This document shows positions 51,947 through 61,296 of a stretch of DNA of 64,000 bases, in pieces. The position numbers were made by a program, and so were the translations under genes. The stretch comes from Kitasatospora sp. A2-31. Its GTDB lineage: Bacteria > Actinomycetota > Actinomycetes > Streptomycetales > Streptomycetaceae. The notes under the pieces were generated by a model, which saw nothing but the letters and a program-made list of their open reading frames with translations, was not told the origin of the DNA and did not search any database. Positions within the stretch are counted from its first letter, which is position 1. Every line of letters begins with the position of its first letter. The stretch is taken from assembly GCF_022288725.1 (NCBI RefSeq), contig NZ_JAKNTA010000004.1, forward strand, positions 592,104 to 656,103, written 5' to 3'.

Positions 51947-52618
51947 CTAACTCGACTCATGGTTCTCGGGACGCTGCAGAGCAGTGGTCCGCTGCACGGC
52001 CACGAAATCCGCCGCATCGCCGAGGTGACGAGCGTCAGCAGTTGGGGCGGCGTCAGCGTCGGCGCCCTCTACCGTGAGCTCCGGACGATGGACGAGACGG
52101 GCCACGTCGAGTCCGTCCGAACCGAGCAGGTGGGCAGGCGGCCGGCGAGAACCGTCTACCGCATCACCGCCCTCGGCGAGGCCGAGCTGCGCGGGTTGCG
52201 GGAGGAGGCCGTCACCGAGATCCACCACGGCACCGACCCGTTCGGCGTCGCGCTGCTCTTCACCCGGACCGACGACCTGCCGACCCTGCTCGGCCTGCTC
52301 AAGCGTCGCCGCGACGCGATCCGGGCGATGCGCGACGGCATCGCGGCGGAGGGCGAGGCCCTGCACAGCGCCGGCACGATCGGCCCGCTCGACGCGGCGA
52401 TGTTCCGCCGCCGGGTGATCCAGCTCGACGCCGAACTCGCCTGGCAGGACGACCTCGACCGGGTCATCGAGCAGGCCGTCGCGGACTCCTCCGGCGCCCG
52501 CCCGACGGCAGGCGCCGAGGAGTCCGGTGCAGCCGACCCGGCAGCGGCGGCCGACCGGGCCGACGAGAGCCACCAGGCCTACGAGACCGACGATCCGACC
52601 ACGGAGGTCCACACATGA
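51941..52618 (+). CDS. cmmRII: PadR-family transcriptional regulator (CmmRII-like)
   Basis: A 225-residue regulator with the PadR winged helix: LTRLMVLGTLQSSGPLHGHEIRRIAEV, then SVGALYRELRTMDETGHV and RTVYRITALGEAELRGL as the wing, followed by a helical PadR-type C-terminal dimerisation part and a low-complexity Ala/Glu/Asp tail. The GTG at 51941 is preferred because the promoter predicts transcription to begin at that base. In the chromomycin cluster a PadR-type regulator (CmmRII) precedes the cmrA and cmrB exporter genes and represses. ATGA overlap with the ABC gene. Confidence 0.85.
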   Translation: MNLTRLMVLGTLQSSGPLHGHEIRRIAEVTSVSSWGGVSVGALYRELRTMDETGHVESVRTEQVGRRPARTVYRITALGEAELRGLREEAVTEIHHGTDPFGVALLFTRTDDLPTLLGLLKRRRDAIRAMRDGIAAEGEALHSAGTIGPLDAAMFRRRVIQLDAELAWQDDLDRVIEQAVADSSGARPTAGAEESGAADPAAAADRADESHQAYETDDPTTEVHT

Positions 52619-53592
52619 ACATGATCGAAGTCCACGGGCTCGCCCGGACGTTCCAGGCGCCGCACGGGGAGGTGAACGCGGTGCGCGGCGTCGACTTCAC
52701 GGTGGCCGCCGGCGAGATCGTCGGCTTCCTCGGCCCGAACGGCGCCGGGAAGACCACCACCCTGCGGATGCTCACCACCCTGCTGCGGCCGACCGCCGGC
52801 ACCGCCACCGTGGCCGGCGCAGACCTGCTCGCCGACCCCGTCGGCGTCCGCCGCCGGATCGGCTACGTCGCCCAGGGCGGCGGCGCCAACCCGGCCGAAC
52901 TGGTCGCCAACGAGCTGATGCTGCAGGCCCGGCTCTACGGCATGTCCAAGGCCGAGGCGCAGACCCAGATCGACTCGCTGGCCGCCCAGTTAGGCCTCGC
53001 GGAGCTCACCACGCGGCTCGTCGGCAGCCTCTCCGGCGGCCAGCGGCGCCGGCTGGACATCGCCCTCGGCCTGGTCCACCGGCCGCCGCTGATCTTCCTG
53101 GACGAGCCCAGCACAGGCCTCGACCCGACCAGCCGCAGCAACCTCTGGGAGCACATCCGCCGGCTGCGCGACGAGCTCGGCGCCACCGTCTTCCTCAGCA
53201 CCCACTACCTGGACGAGGCCGACGCGCTCTGCGACCGGATCCTCATCATGGACCGCGGCACCATCCTGGTCGAGGACCGCCCCGACGAGCTCAAGCGGCG
53301 GGTCGCGGGCGACGCCGTCACCATCGAGGTCGCGCCCGGCGGCGTGCGCGAGGCCGCCGCCGTGGTCGAGGGGCTGGACGGCACCTACGGGCTGACCACC
53401 ACCGGCGACACCCTCCGGTTCCGCACCGAGCACAGCAGCCGGACCATGATCGACCTGCTCCACGCCCTGGAGGCGCGCCAGGTCGAACCGGTGTCCGTGC
53501 AGGTCGACCGTCCGACCCTGGACGACGTCTTCCTCGCCCTCACCGGCCGCTCCGAGGAACCCGCCGCCGCCGCCACCGCCGGCGCCGTCTGA
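52615..53592 (+). CDS. cmrA: ABC transporter ATP-binding protein (DrrA/CmrA-like)
   Basis: A 325-residue ABC ATPase of the drug-resistance DrrA type. Walker A is FLGPNGAGKTTTLRML, the signature SLSGGQRRRLDIAL, Walker B LIFLDEPSTGLDP, and the switch His is in VFLSTHYLDEAD. A C-terminal regulatory domain of about 90 residues follows, as in DrrA. It energises export of the glycosylated product together with the next gene. Codon 126 (52990-52992) is TTA, which in Streptomyces requires the bldA tRNA and so links export to development. GGAGG before the ATG. Confidence 0.92.
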   Translation: MNMIEVHGLARTFQAPHGEVNAVRGVDFTVAAGEIVGFLGPNGAGKTTTLRMLTTLLRPTAGTATVAGADLLADPVGVRRRIGYVAQGGGANPAELVANELMLQARLYGMSKAEAQTQIDSLAAQLGLAELTTRLVGSLSGGQRRRLDIALGLVHRPPLIFLDEPSTGLDPTSRSNLWEHIRRLRDELGATVFLSTHYLDEADALCDRILIMDRGTILVEDRPDELKRRVAGDAVTIEVAPGGVREAAAVVEGLDGTYGLTTTGDTLRFRTEHSSRTMIDLLHALEARQVEPVSVQVDRPTLDDVFLALTGRSEEPAAAATAGAV

Positions 53593-53604
53593 ACAGAGGC
53601 CGAC

Positions 53605-54360
53605 ATGCAGACCCTCCGTGACACCCTGCTCGTCTTCGACAACCAGGTCCGCTTCACCTTCCGCAACAAGATCACGATCGTCCTCGGTCTGGTCCAACCC
53701 GTCCTCTACCTCCTGCTGTTCGGCCCGCTGCTGACCAAGGTCGGCGGCATGGGCGGCGACGGCGACACCTGGCAGACCTTCGTCCCCGGCGTACTGGTCT
53801 ACCTCGCCCTGTTCGGCGCCGGCTTCTGCGGGTTCGGCATCATCTCGGACGTCCGTTCCGGCGTGATCGAGCGGCTGCGGGTCACCCCGGTCAGTCGCTT
53901 CGCCCTGCTGATGGGGCGGGTCGGCCGCGAGGTCGCGATCCTGCTCACCCAGTCGGCGATCATCGTCGTCGTCGGCGTGCTGCTCGGCCTGCGGGCGGGC
54001 GTGCTCGGCATCCTGGCCGCCGTCGTCCTCGTCGTCCTGCTGGGCATCGCGCTGGCCTCGCTCTCGCTCGCCCTCGGCGTCGCCCTCAAGTCCGAGGACC
54101 AGTTCGCCCCGCTGCTCACCTCGGCCGCCCTGCCGATCATGCTGCTCGCCGGCATCCTGCTGCCGATGAGCCTCGCCCCGACCTGGCTGGACGTCATCTC
54201 CCGGCTCAACCCGCTGCGGTACGTGGTGGAGGCCATCCGCGACCTGTTCGCCGGCCACTACACCACCGCGGCCGTACTGGAGGGCACGCTCGTCTCCGTC
54301 CTCCTGGCGGCGGTCTGCCTCTACGTCGGCACCCGCACCTTCGCGCGCGAGAACGCCTGA
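53605..54360 (+). CDS. cmrB: ABC transporter permease (DrrB/CmrB-like)
   Basis: A 251-residue ABC-2 type permease with six membrane segments: FRNKITIVLGLVQPVLYLLLFG opens it, GIISDVRSGVIERLRVTPVSRFALLMG is the conserved cytoplasmic loop, and ALPIMLLAGILLPMSLAPTWL and LNPLRYVVEAIRDLF are the typical ending. It forms the exporter with the ATPase gene 12 bases upstream and should pump the aureolic acid-type product out of the cell. Confidence 0.92.
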   Translation: MQTLRDTLLVFDNQVRFTFRNKITIVLGLVQPVLYLLLFGPLLTKVGGMGGDGDTWQTFVPGVLVYLALFGAGFCGFGIISDVRSGVIERLRVTPVSRFALLMGRVGREVAILLTQSAIIVVVGVLLGLRAGVLGILAAVVLVVLLGIALASLSLALGVALKSEDQFAPLLTSAALPIMLLAGILLPMSLAPTWLDVISRLNPLRYVVEAIRDLFAGHYTTAAVLEGTLVSVLLAAVCLYVGTRTFARENA

Positions 54361-54380
54361 CGGCAGGCGCCCGCGCCGTA

Positions 54381-54429
54381 CGGCGGAGGAGCCCGAGGAG
54401 CCGTCCAGGCTCCTCGGGCTCCTCCGCCG
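54381..54429. terminator. 22-bp perfect hairpin between convergent genes
   Basis: Bases 54381-54402 pair perfectly with 54408-54429 around a five-base GTCCA loop, between the permease and the truncated ligase genes, which end toward each other. Confidence 0.9.
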
Positions 54430-54451
54430 CACCCGCCCCGGGCGGCGGCGC

Positions 54452-55726
54452 TCACCCCGGCAGGCGGCCCTCCAGGTAGAGGTACCCCTCGCGGTCGACC
54501 CGGCCGACGTCCCCGGTGCGCAACCAGCCGCCGTCCAGCGCCCGCCGGGTGGCGGCGGGATCGCGCCAGTACCCGCTCGTCATGTGCGGGGCGCGCAGCC
54601 GGATCTCGCCGGACCGGCCCGCCGGCCGCCGCTCGCCGTCCGGGCCGCAGACCCGCACGTCGACGGCGGGCAGCGGCTGCCCGACCGAGGCGAGCAGCTC
54701 CGGCCGCGGACCCGCCGCCGCCCGGTGGTCCTCCTGCCGCAGCAGGCTGATCGCGCGGATCTCGCTGCTCACGTAGTTCTGCGAGAGGATCGGCCCGAAC
54801 GCCTCCACCGCCCGCCGGACCACGGACGCGGGCACCGGCCCGTTCCCGTAGGGCAGGTAGCGCAGGCTCGACAGGTCGGTCCGGTCGAGGTCCGGGTGGG
54901 CGACGAGCTCGGTGAAGTGGTGCGCCGGCAGGTAGGTGCTGGTGATCCGCTCCGACGCCACGGTGGCCAGCACCCGGCCGGCGTCGAAGCCGTTCATCAG
55001 CATGACCGTGCAGCCCGCGCGCATCAGCATCAGCGCGACCTCGCCGCCGTTGCCGGCCAGCGGGCTGACCGCCAGCGTGGTCACCCCGGCCGGGAAGTCG
55101 CCGAGGTCGCCCTCGTGCGGGCGCCGCCAGGTGACGTTCATCGCGGCGAACCGGTGGACCGCGCCGCGGCGCGGTCCGGTGGTGCCGCGGGAGTACGCCA
55201 CCAGGGCGACGTCCTGCTCCCGGGCGCGCGGGCGCATCGGCCCGCCCGGCATCCGCGCCGCCAGCGCGGACAGGTCGGTGCCGAAGCCGGGCACGCCGAG
55301 GGAGAGCACGCCGGGCTCCGGCGCGCCCAGCGCGGCGGCGCCCCGGCGGTCGACCACGAAGACCGCCGGCCGCTGCGCGGCGGCCACCGCGCGGGCCGCC
55401 GCCACGTCCGCCGGGTCGCCCGCGTGCAGCGGAACGAACCGGCAGCCGAGCAGGTGGGCGGCCAGCCGCACCGCGACGTGCTCGGGGGAGTTGCCGGCCA
55501 GGCAGACCACGCCCTCGCGGTGGGTCATCCCCATGTCCTCCAGGGCCCGTGCGATCCGGCTGCTCTGCTCCACCAGCTCGCCGAAGCTCACCAGCCGGTC
55601 GCCGTCCCGCAGCGCGGTGCGGCCCGGCCACCGGCGCAGCCCCGCGAAGAGCTCGGCCGCGTAGCGGGACGGCTCGCCGCGCCCGGTCCGCTCCTCGGTC
55701 AGCAGCGAGCGCCGCGGCTCAGCCAT
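54452..55726 (-). CDS. AMP-binding ligase-like protein lacking the C-terminal domain
   Basis: A 424-residue protein with the N-terminal domain of acyl-CoA ligases. The phosphate loop is degenerate, [19 protein letters not shown], with Arg for the usual Lys. The sequence continues to [21 protein letters not shown] and then stops at RLPG, just at the hinge, so the whole mobile C-terminal domain with its catalytic Lys (about 100 residues) is missing. No continuation is readable in another frame. It may still bind or adenylate an acid, depend on another ligase's C-domain, or be decaying. Overlaps the ketoreductase stop by eight bases. Two ligases are also known in aureolic acid-type clusters. Confidence 0.78.
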   Translation of the reverse strand: MAEPRRSLLTEERTGRGEPSRYAAELFAGLRRWPGRTALRDGDRLVSFGELVEQSSRIARALEDMGMTHREGVVCLAGNSPEHVAVRLAAHLLGCRFVPLHAGDPADVAAARAVAAAQRPAVFVVDRRGAAALGAPEPGVLSLGVPGFGTDLSALAARMPGGPMRPRAREQDVALVAYSRGTTGPRRGAVHRFAAMNVTWRRPHEGDLGDFPAGVTTLAVSPLAGNGGEVALMLMRAGCTVMLMNGFDAGRVLATVASERITSTYLPAHHFTELVAHPDLDRTDLSSLRYLPYGNGPVPASVVRRAVEAFGPILSQNYVSSEIRAISLLRQEDHRAAAGPRPELLASVGQPLPAVDVRVCGPDGERRPAGRSGEIRLRAPHMTSGYWRDPAATRRALDGGWLRTGDVGRVDREGYLYLEGRLPG

Positions 55727-56702
55727 CGGAGCCCCCGTCGGACACCACCGGGCCGAGGACGTCGTCGATCCGCGCCATCAGCTCCGGTTCGAGCTTGACC
55801 CCGGACGCGGCGGCGTTCTCCCGGACCTGCTCCGGCCGGGAGGCCCCGATCACCGCGCCGGCCACGTTCGGCCGGTGCAGCACCCAGGCCACCGCCAGCT
55901 GGGACGGCGTCAGGCCGGCCTCGGCGGCGACCGGTTCCAGCCGGGCGACCCGCTCCAGGACCTCGTCGGTCAGCAGCCGGCGCATGAACCGCGCCCGGCC
56001 GCCGACCAGTTCGGCCGCGCCGCGGGAGCCGTCCGGTGCGGGGGTGCCGGGCCGGTACTTCCCGGTGAGCACCCCCTGGGCGAGCGTGAAGTACGGGACC
56101 TGGCTGATCCCCAGCTGTTCGCAGACCGGGATCACCTCGGCCTCCGGCTCGCGCCACAGCGCCGAGTACTGCGGCATGTTGAAGACCAGCTGGACGTTCA
56201 TCGCGCGGGCCAGCGCGGCCGCCTCGGTGATCTGCGGCGCCGTCCACTCGGAGACGCCGATGTAGAGCACCTTGCCCGCCCGGACCAGGTCCGCGAAGGC
56301 GGACACGGTCTCCTCCAGCGGTGTGTTCGGGTCGTAGCGGTGCGCGGTGTAGAGGTCGACGTAGTCGGTGCCGAGCCGGCGCAGCGAGGCGTGCAGGGCC
56401 TCGCGCACGTGCTTGCGGGACAGGCCCGAGCCGTTGGGTCCGGTGCCGGTGGGGAAGAAGACCTTGGTGCAGACCACCACGCCGTCCCGCGGCTCGCCGG
56501 CCAGGGCGCGCCCGAGCAGCCGCTCCGAGCGCCCCATGCCGTAGATGTCCGCGGTGTCGAAGGTGGTGATCCCGCTGTCCAGGGCGGCCCGCAGGCAGCC
56601 GAGCACGCTCTCGTCGGGCGTGCTGTCCTGCGGGTAGAGCAGGTTGCCGAAGACGACCTCGCTGATCCGCAGCCCGCTGCGGCCCAGGTGCCGGTGCTCC
56701 AT
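55719..56702 (-). CDS. cmmW: Aldo/keto reductase, side-chain ketoreductase (MtmW/CmmW-like)
   Basis: A 327-residue aldo/keto reductase of the AKR potassium-channel beta/YghZ group. [17 protein letters not shown] holds Asp and Tyr, [12 protein letters not shown] the Lys, [16 protein letters not shown] the His, and [17 protein letters not shown] the cofactor 2'-phosphate region. In mithramycin MtmW reduces the side-chain ketone after the Baeyer-Villiger step; the neighbouring flavin monooxygenase gene (6 bases upstream) fits this pair exactly. Confidence 0.87.
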   Translation of the reverse strand: MEHRHLGRSGLRISEVVFGNLLYPQDSTPDESVLGCLRAALDSGITTFDTADIYGMGRSERLLGRALAGEPRDGVVVCTKVFFPTGTGPNGSGLSRKHVREALHASLRRLGTDYVDLYTAHRYDPNTPLEETVSAFADLVRAGKVLYIGVSEWTAPQITEAAALARAMNVQLVFNMPQYSALWREPEAEVIPVCEQLGISQVPYFTLAQGVLTGKYRPGTPAPDGSRGAAELVGGRARFMRRLLTDEVLERVARLEPVAAEAGLTPSQLAVAWVLHRPNVAGAVIGASRPEQVRENAAASGVKLEPELMARIDDVLGPVVSDGGSDG

Positions 56703-56708
56703 TCCGGG

Positions 56709-58277
56709 TTACCTCCAGTCCTGTGGTCCGAACCAGCGGGCCAGGGCCGCGGTCAGCCCGTCGGTCGCCGCCGCCCCGGGCTCGGCGGCCCAGGCGACGT
56801 GGCCGTCCGGGCGGACCAGCAGGGCCGCCGGTGCCCCGCCCCGTGGGGCCCGGGCCGCGGTGACGTCGATCCGCCCGCGCCAGGGGGCGGCCGTCCGGGC
56901 CGGCCCGCCGTCGGCGGTCAGGTCGACCAGCACGCCGCGGCCGCGGCGCAGCAGTTCGGTGGGGCGGGTGGTCAGGCCGTCCGCCTCCAGTTCGAGATCC
57001 GGTGCGAAGCGGCCCACCAGCGGATGCCGCCGGGCGCCGCCGTCGCCACCCCCGCTGCCGCCGTCCGCCACCGCACCGCCGTCCGCGCCCGCCACCGCCC
57101 CGCCGTCCGTGCCGTCCTCGTCGCCGTAGCACAGGTCGAGGCCGTTGAGGGTGGCGGTGAGGTGCCGGTTGGTGTCCTCCAGGAACAGCAGCTCCTCGAA
57201 GACCTCGCGCAGCGCGGTGACGTGGTGCTCGTCCGGGTTCATCAGCGCCAGCTGGGCCCGGGTGTAGAGCAGCACCCGCTCGACGGCCCGGTGCCGCTCG
57301 CGGTGGTAGCTGTCGAGCAGACCGGGCGGGGCCCAGCCGTGGATCTCGGCGGCCAGCTTCCAGCCCAGGTTCACGGCGTCGTGGACGCCGGTGTTCAGGC
57401 CCTGACCGCCGATCGGGAAGTGGATGTGGGCGGCGTCCCCGGCCAGCAGCACCCGGCCGGACCGGTAGGTCTCGGCGAGCCGGGTCGCGTCGCTGAACCG
57501 GGACATCCACAGCACCGGCTCCACCAGGTCGAGCTCGCGGCCGTACACGCGGTGCGTGGCGGTCCGCAGCTCCTCCAGGGTGACCGGCTCGCCGGCCGGC
57601 GGGTGGGGTCGCCCGTACTCGATGACGACCACCCGGCCGATCCCGCCCTCGGGCGGGAAGGCGAGGACCACCACGCCGTTCCCGGTGCGCTGCCAGCGCT
57701 TGGGCACGTCCCGCTCGGTGAGCGTGACGTAGCCGATCAGTGCGCTCACCGAGGGCGCGAACCCGGGGAAGCCGATGCCCGCGAGCCGGCGCACCGTGCT
57801 GCGGCCGCCGTCGCAGCCCACCAGGTACCGGGCCCGGACGCGCCGCTCGCCCGCCGGGGTGGCCAGGGTGACGGTCACCCCGTCGGCGTCCTGGGCGAGG
57901 GCGGTGAGCTCGTGGCCGCGCCGGACCTCGGTGTCCAGGGCGGCGGCGTGCTCGGCGAGCAGCTCCTCCGTCCGGGACTGCGGCACCAGGAGGCTGTACG
58001 GGTGCCTGGTCTCCACCAGGGTGTGGTCCAGGCCGCGGCTGAAGATGCCGCCGAACGGCAGGCCGGAGACGGTGGCCATGCCGTCCTTGAAACGCTCCAG
58101 CAGGCCGCGCATGTCCAGGTACTCGACCGTGCGGGTGTGCAGCACCCCCGCCCGGTCGTGGCCGGCCGGCTCGGTGAGCTTCTCGACCACCAGGACGCGG
58201 ACGCCGGCCAGGCGCAGTTCCGCCGCGAGCATCAGGCCGACCGGCCCGCTGCCCGCGACGACGACGTCGTACTCCAT
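56709..58277 (-). CDS. cmmOIV: FAD monooxygenase, Baeyer-Villiger candidate (MtmOIV/CmmOIV-like)
   Basis: A 522-residue class A flavoprotein. VVVAGSGPVGLMLAAELRLAG binds FAD, ARYLVGCDGGRSTVRRLAGI is the DG motif, and GRVLLAGDAAHIHFPIGGQGLNTG the GD motif. Between the middle and C-terminal domains is a Gly/Asp/Ala-rich insert (about 25 residues near position 400) with a repeated DGGAVA motif. In mithramycin MtmOIV opens the fourth ring by Baeyer-Villiger oxidation, next to MtmW; the same pairing here gives the assignment. A ring hydroxylase role cannot be excluded by sequence. AGGAGG before the ATG. Confidence 0.82.
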   Translation of the reverse strand: MEYDVVVAGSGPVGLMLAAELRLAGVRVLVVEKLTEPAGHDRAGVLHTRTVEYLDMRGLLERFKDGMATVSGLPFGGIFSRGLDHTLVETRHPYSLLVPQSRTEELLAEHAAALDTEVRRGHELTALAQDADGVTVTLATPAGERRVRARYLVGCDGGRSTVRRLAGIGFPGFAPSVSALIGYVTLTERDVPKRWQRTGNGVVVLAFPPEGGIGRVVVIEYGRPHPPAGEPVTLEELRTATHRVYGRELDLVEPVLWMSRFSDATRLAETYRSGRVLLAGDAAHIHFPIGGQGLNTGVHDAVNLGWKLAAEIHGWAPPGLLDSYHRERHRAVERVLLYTRAQLALMNPDEHHVTALREVFEELLFLEDTNRHLTATLNGLDLCYGDEDGTDGGAVAGADGGAVADGGSGGGDGGARRHPLVGRFAPDLELEADGLTTRPTELLRRGRGVLVDLTADGGPARTAAPWRGRIDVTAARAPRGGAPAALLVRPDGHVAWAAEPGAAATDGLTAALARWFGPQDWR

Positions 58278-58288
58278 CGTTCCTCCTC

Positions 58289-59467
58289 TCAGCCGGTGAT
58301 GTCCCCGGCGGCGCCGTCGCGCAGCCACGCCTCGATCCGGTCGACCGCCGACGCCAGCGGGGGCATGGCCAGGATCTCCTCGCGCAGCCCGCGCGAGGCG
58401 GCGAGCTGCGGGGCGTCGGGCCGGACCAGCTCGGCCACCGCCGAGCGGATCGCCGGGACGTCCGCGTGCTCGGCGGTCAGCTGGACGCAGGCGCCCGCCG
58501 CCTCCAGCAGGTCCGAGTTGAGCCGCTGTTCGAACAGGTGCGGCATGGTCAGCTGCGGCACGCCGAAGCGGGCCGCGGAGAGCACGGTGGTGGCGCCGCC
58601 GTGGTGGACCACCGCCGAGCAGCCGGGCAGGACGGTGTGGATCGGCAGGTCCTGCACGATCCGCACGCCGGGCCGGTCGCCGAGCAGTTCCCGCTCGGCG
58701 GCGGTGACCGCCAGCACCGGCTCCACGTCGAGCCCGGCGAGCGCGTCGAGGATCTTGGGGACGAGGAACATCTCGGGCTGGTCGGTCGCGGTGGAGGTGA
58801 AGGTGCCCCAGGTGATGCAGACCCGGGGCCGCTCCGGCCGTTCCAGCGCCCAGGACGGCACCGTGCCCGGCCCGTTGTACGGCACGTACTCCATCGGCAG
58901 CGACGGGCCGGGTGCGGTGATCCGCAGGCTCGGTGGCGTCGGGTCGACGGCGAGCCGGTCGAAGGCCCCGGGGGCCTCGGCCCCGTACAGCGCGTACGTG
59001 GGGCCGAGGCGTTCCAGGACGTGGTGGGCGAGCCACTTGCCGGGGTCGGTGCCGTAGAGGTCCGGCCCCCAGGCGTGCCGGACCACCGGGGCGCCCACCA
59101 CCTGGCCGGCCACGGAGGCGGCGAACGCGACCGGGTCGCGGACGACGAGGTCCGGCCGCCACGCGTCGGCGAGCGCGACCACGTCGGGCGCCATCATCTC
59201 GGCGACCCGGTGGAAGATCGTGATGATCGCGTCCCGCGTCCGGTACAGCGCGGGATCGGTCTCCGCCACGAACTTGCGGTGCAGCCGGGCGAAGTCGAGG
59301 TCCGGCCCGACCGGCACGGCGGTCATCCCGGAGGCCAGGACGGTCTCCACGACGTGCGGCTGGGCCGCCACCCGCACCTCGTGGCCGGCGGCGCGGAAGG
59401 CCCAGGCGAGCGGGGCCATGAACATGTAGTGCGACGGCCAGGCCGCCGTCGTGAACAGGACGCGCAC
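58289..59467 (-). CDS. Glycosyltransferase (GT-B, aureolic acid type)
   Basis: A 392-residue GT1 enzyme: VLFTTAAWPSHYMFMAPLAW opens it, PMEYVPYNGPGTVPSWALERP precedes the hinge, RVCITWGTFTS and CSAVVHHGGATTVLSAARFGVPQLTMP form the donor domain. GTG start with GGAG five bases upstream. It completes the set of four glycosyltransferases, the number used by mithramycin and chromomycin clusters to attach five sugars. Which sugar it adds cannot be read here. Confidence 0.88.
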   Translation of the reverse strand: MRVLFTTAAWPSHYMFMAPLAWAFRAAGHEVRVAAQPHVVETVLASGMTAVPVGPDLDFARLHRKFVAETDPALYRTRDAIITIFHRVAEMMAPDVVALADAWRPDLVVRDPVAFAASVAGQVVGAPVVRHAWGPDLYGTDPGKWLAHHVLERLGPTYALYGAEAPGAFDRLAVDPTPPSLRITAPGPSLPMEYVPYNGPGTVPSWALERPERPRVCITWGTFTSTATDQPEMFLVPKILDALAGLDVEPVLAVTAAERELLGDRPGVRIVQDLPIHTVLPGCSAVVHHGGATTVLSAARFGVPQLTMPHLFEQRLNSDLLEAAGACVQLTAEHADVPAIRSAVAELVRPDAPQLAASRGLREEILAMPPLASAVDRIEAWLRDGAAGDITG

Positions 59468-59482
59468 AGCGACTCCGCGGGG

Positions 59483-60508
59483 TCAGGAGGGCTTGGCCGC
59501 GATCAGGACGCGGTCGCCGGTCAGGGAGTCGACCGGTTCGGCCGACACGAAGGTGAAGCCGGCGTCCTCCGCGTAGCGGCGGCACTCCGCGACGGTGTAC
59601 TCGGAGCCGCCGTCGCGCATGATCCCGCAGTTGAGGCTCTGCAGCAGCGAGACGGCGTCGGTGCGCCCGTCGTCGAGCATCGCGTCGTAGACGACGACGA
59701 TTCCGCCGGGGTTCACGGCCTCGAACACCCGCTTCAACAGCTCGGCCCGGGCGGCCGGCGGCCAGTCGTGCAGCACGTGGCCGATGATCGCGACGTCGGA
59801 GGCCGGGGCGGTGTCGGCGAAGAAGTCACCGCCGACGAAGCGGACCTGCTCGGCGGTGCCGAGCGCGGCCATGTGCTCGTCGAACAGCGGCTCCACCTGC
59901 GGCAGGTCGAACACCGCGCCGCTCAGGTGCGGGTGGACCCGGACCAGGTGGGCGGCCACGTTGCCGCGCGCCCCGCCGACGTCGACGAAGGAGGTGTAAC
60001 GGGACCAGTCGACGCAGCGGTCCAGCTCGTGGGCGACGAAGCTGTTGAAGGCGTCCATGTGGCCCATCAGACCGCGCACGCCGTCGAGGTTCTCGAAGTC
60101 CTTGCGGAAGTCCCGCTGGACCTTGGCGGGCTCGTTGCGCAGCACGTCGGTCAGCGAGGCCCAGGAACGGTAGTGCAGCCGGGAGTGCTGGGCGATCGAG
60201 CCGCCGAGGTAGCGCGGGCTGCCGGGGACGAGGAACTCGGCGGCCTCCGGGTGGTTGGCGTACCGGCCGTCGCGGCGCTCCAGCAGGCCGAGGCCGACCA
60301 GCGAGTCCAGGAAGTCGCCGCCCGGCCGGGCGCGCAGGCCGAGCCGTTCGAACAGCTCCTCGGCGGTGGCCGGGCCCTCGGCGAGCAGCCCGAAGAGGCC
60401 GAGCTCCACGGCGCTCTGCAGCACCTTCGCCTGGAAGTAGGAGGTGTTCAGCCGCAGCAGCGCGCGGGCCACCGAGGCCGGGCCGGAGGTCTGGGCGAGG
60501 ACGGTCAT
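59483..60508 (-). CDS. SAM-dependent methyltransferase, MtmMI/MII-like
   Basis: A 341-residue methyltransferase of the O-methyltransferase_2 (plant COMT-like) fold. An N-terminal winged-helix dimerisation domain (LNTSYFQAKVLQSAVELGLFGLLAEG) precedes the SAM domain, whose motif I is FVDVGGARGNVAAHLV, with DVAIIGHVLHDWPPAARAELL carrying the catalytic-type His. Aureolic acid pathways use two such enzymes, one for O-methylation of the premithramycinone core and one for C9-methylation. This is one of them; which is not decidable by eye. Confidence 0.85.
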   Translation of the reverse strand: MTVLAQTSGPASVARALLRLNTSYFQAKVLQSAVELGLFGLLAEGPATAEELFERLGLRARPGGDFLDSLVGLGLLERRDGRYANHPEAAEFLVPGSPRYLGGSIAQHSRLHYRSWASLTDVLRNEPAKVQRDFRKDFENLDGVRGLMGHMDAFNSFVAHELDRCVDWSRYTSFVDVGGARGNVAAHLVRVHPHLSGAVFDLPQVEPLFDEHMAALGTAEQVRFVGGDFFADTAPASDVAIIGHVLHDWPPAARAELLKRVFEAVNPGGIVVVYDAMLDDGRTDAVSLLQSLNCGIMRDGGSEYTVAECRRYAEDAGFTFVSAEPVDSLTGDRVLIAAKPS

Positions 60509-60550
60509 GTCATGCCTTTCGGGTCAGCGGGGGGCGGGGTCGAAGGGGGG

Positions 60551-61288
60551 TCAGTGGATCTCCAGGTAGCGGTCGATGACCGTCCGGAAGTAGTCGGGCC
60601 CGAAGGCGGGCCGGGCCTCGGCGGGGAGCAGCCGGAGCAGCTTCTCGTTGGAGACCGAGTGGTCGTCGGCGACGTCCACGGTCTGCTTCGCGGCGGTGGT
60701 GCCCAGCCGGGCCTCCAGGTGGGCGATGATCTCCTCGATCGGCACCGCGTGCCCCGAGGCGACGTTCACCACCTCGCGGGAGACTCCCGCGGTGAGCAGC
60801 GCGTCGATGACGGCGACCACGTCGAGGACGTGCACCACGTCGCGCCGCGCCCCGCGGTGCACCCGCACCGAGCCGGCGCGGATCTGCGCGACGAGCGAGG
60901 GCAGCAGTTGGTGGCTGCGCTGGGCCCGGCCGACGGTGTAGGCGAGCCGCAGCACCAGGGTGTCGACGCCGGAGGCGCGCAGCACCCCCTCCATCGCCAG
61001 CTTGTGGCGGCCGTAGGGGGAGTTGGGGAAGACCGGCCGGTCCTCGCGGCTGCGGTGGCTGCCGGCGCCGTACATGCCGCTGGCGCAGGTGGAGAAGTAG
61101 ACCAGCCGCCGGCCGTCCCGCCGGCAGCGGTCGAGGACCCGGTAGAGCAGCTCGGCCTCGCGGGCGAATTCCGCGTCGGCGGTGCTGTGCCCGCTGGACA
61201 CGCCGGCCGCGAAGACCACCGTGCCCGGGTGGGCCGGCGCCAGCGGCTTGAGGCTGCCGGCGAGGAAGCCGCGTCCGACGATCTCCAT
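60551..61288 (-). CDS. NAD(P)-dependent epimerase/4-ketoreductase, short form
   Basis: A 245-residue extended-SDR relative with an unusual cofactor turn, MEIVGRGFLAGSLKPLAP, instead of GxxGxxG. LVYFSTCASGMYG gives the Ser strand and FPNSPYGRHKLAMEGVL the YxxxK motif, and VRVHRGARRDVVHVLDVV the later segment. It is shorter than the about 320 residues usual for the family. Likely a deoxysugar 4-ketoreductase for a D-oliose- or olivose-type sugar. GAGGAG before the ATG, eight bases after the upstream methyltransferase stop. Confidence 0.78.
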   Translation of the reverse strand: MEIVGRGFLAGSLKPLAPAHPGTVVFAAGVSSGHSTADAEFAREAELLYRVLDRCRRDGRRLVYFSTCASGMYGAGSHRSREDRPVFPNSPYGRHKLAMEGVLRASGVDTLVLRLAYTVGRAQRSHQLLPSLVAQIRAGSVRVHRGARRDVVHVLDVVAVIDALLTAGVSREVVNVASGHAVPIEEIIAHLEARLGTTAAKQTVDVADDHSVSNEKLLRLLPAEARPAFGPDYFRTVIDRYLEIH

Positions 61289-61296
61289 GGCGCTCC

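Noticed and set aside
55875..59057. Rightward open frame of 1060 codons
   Set aside because: It covers the reverse strand of the aldo/keto reductase, monooxygenase and glycosyltransferase genes, all with strong motifs. Composition is shadow-like and it has no ribosome site.
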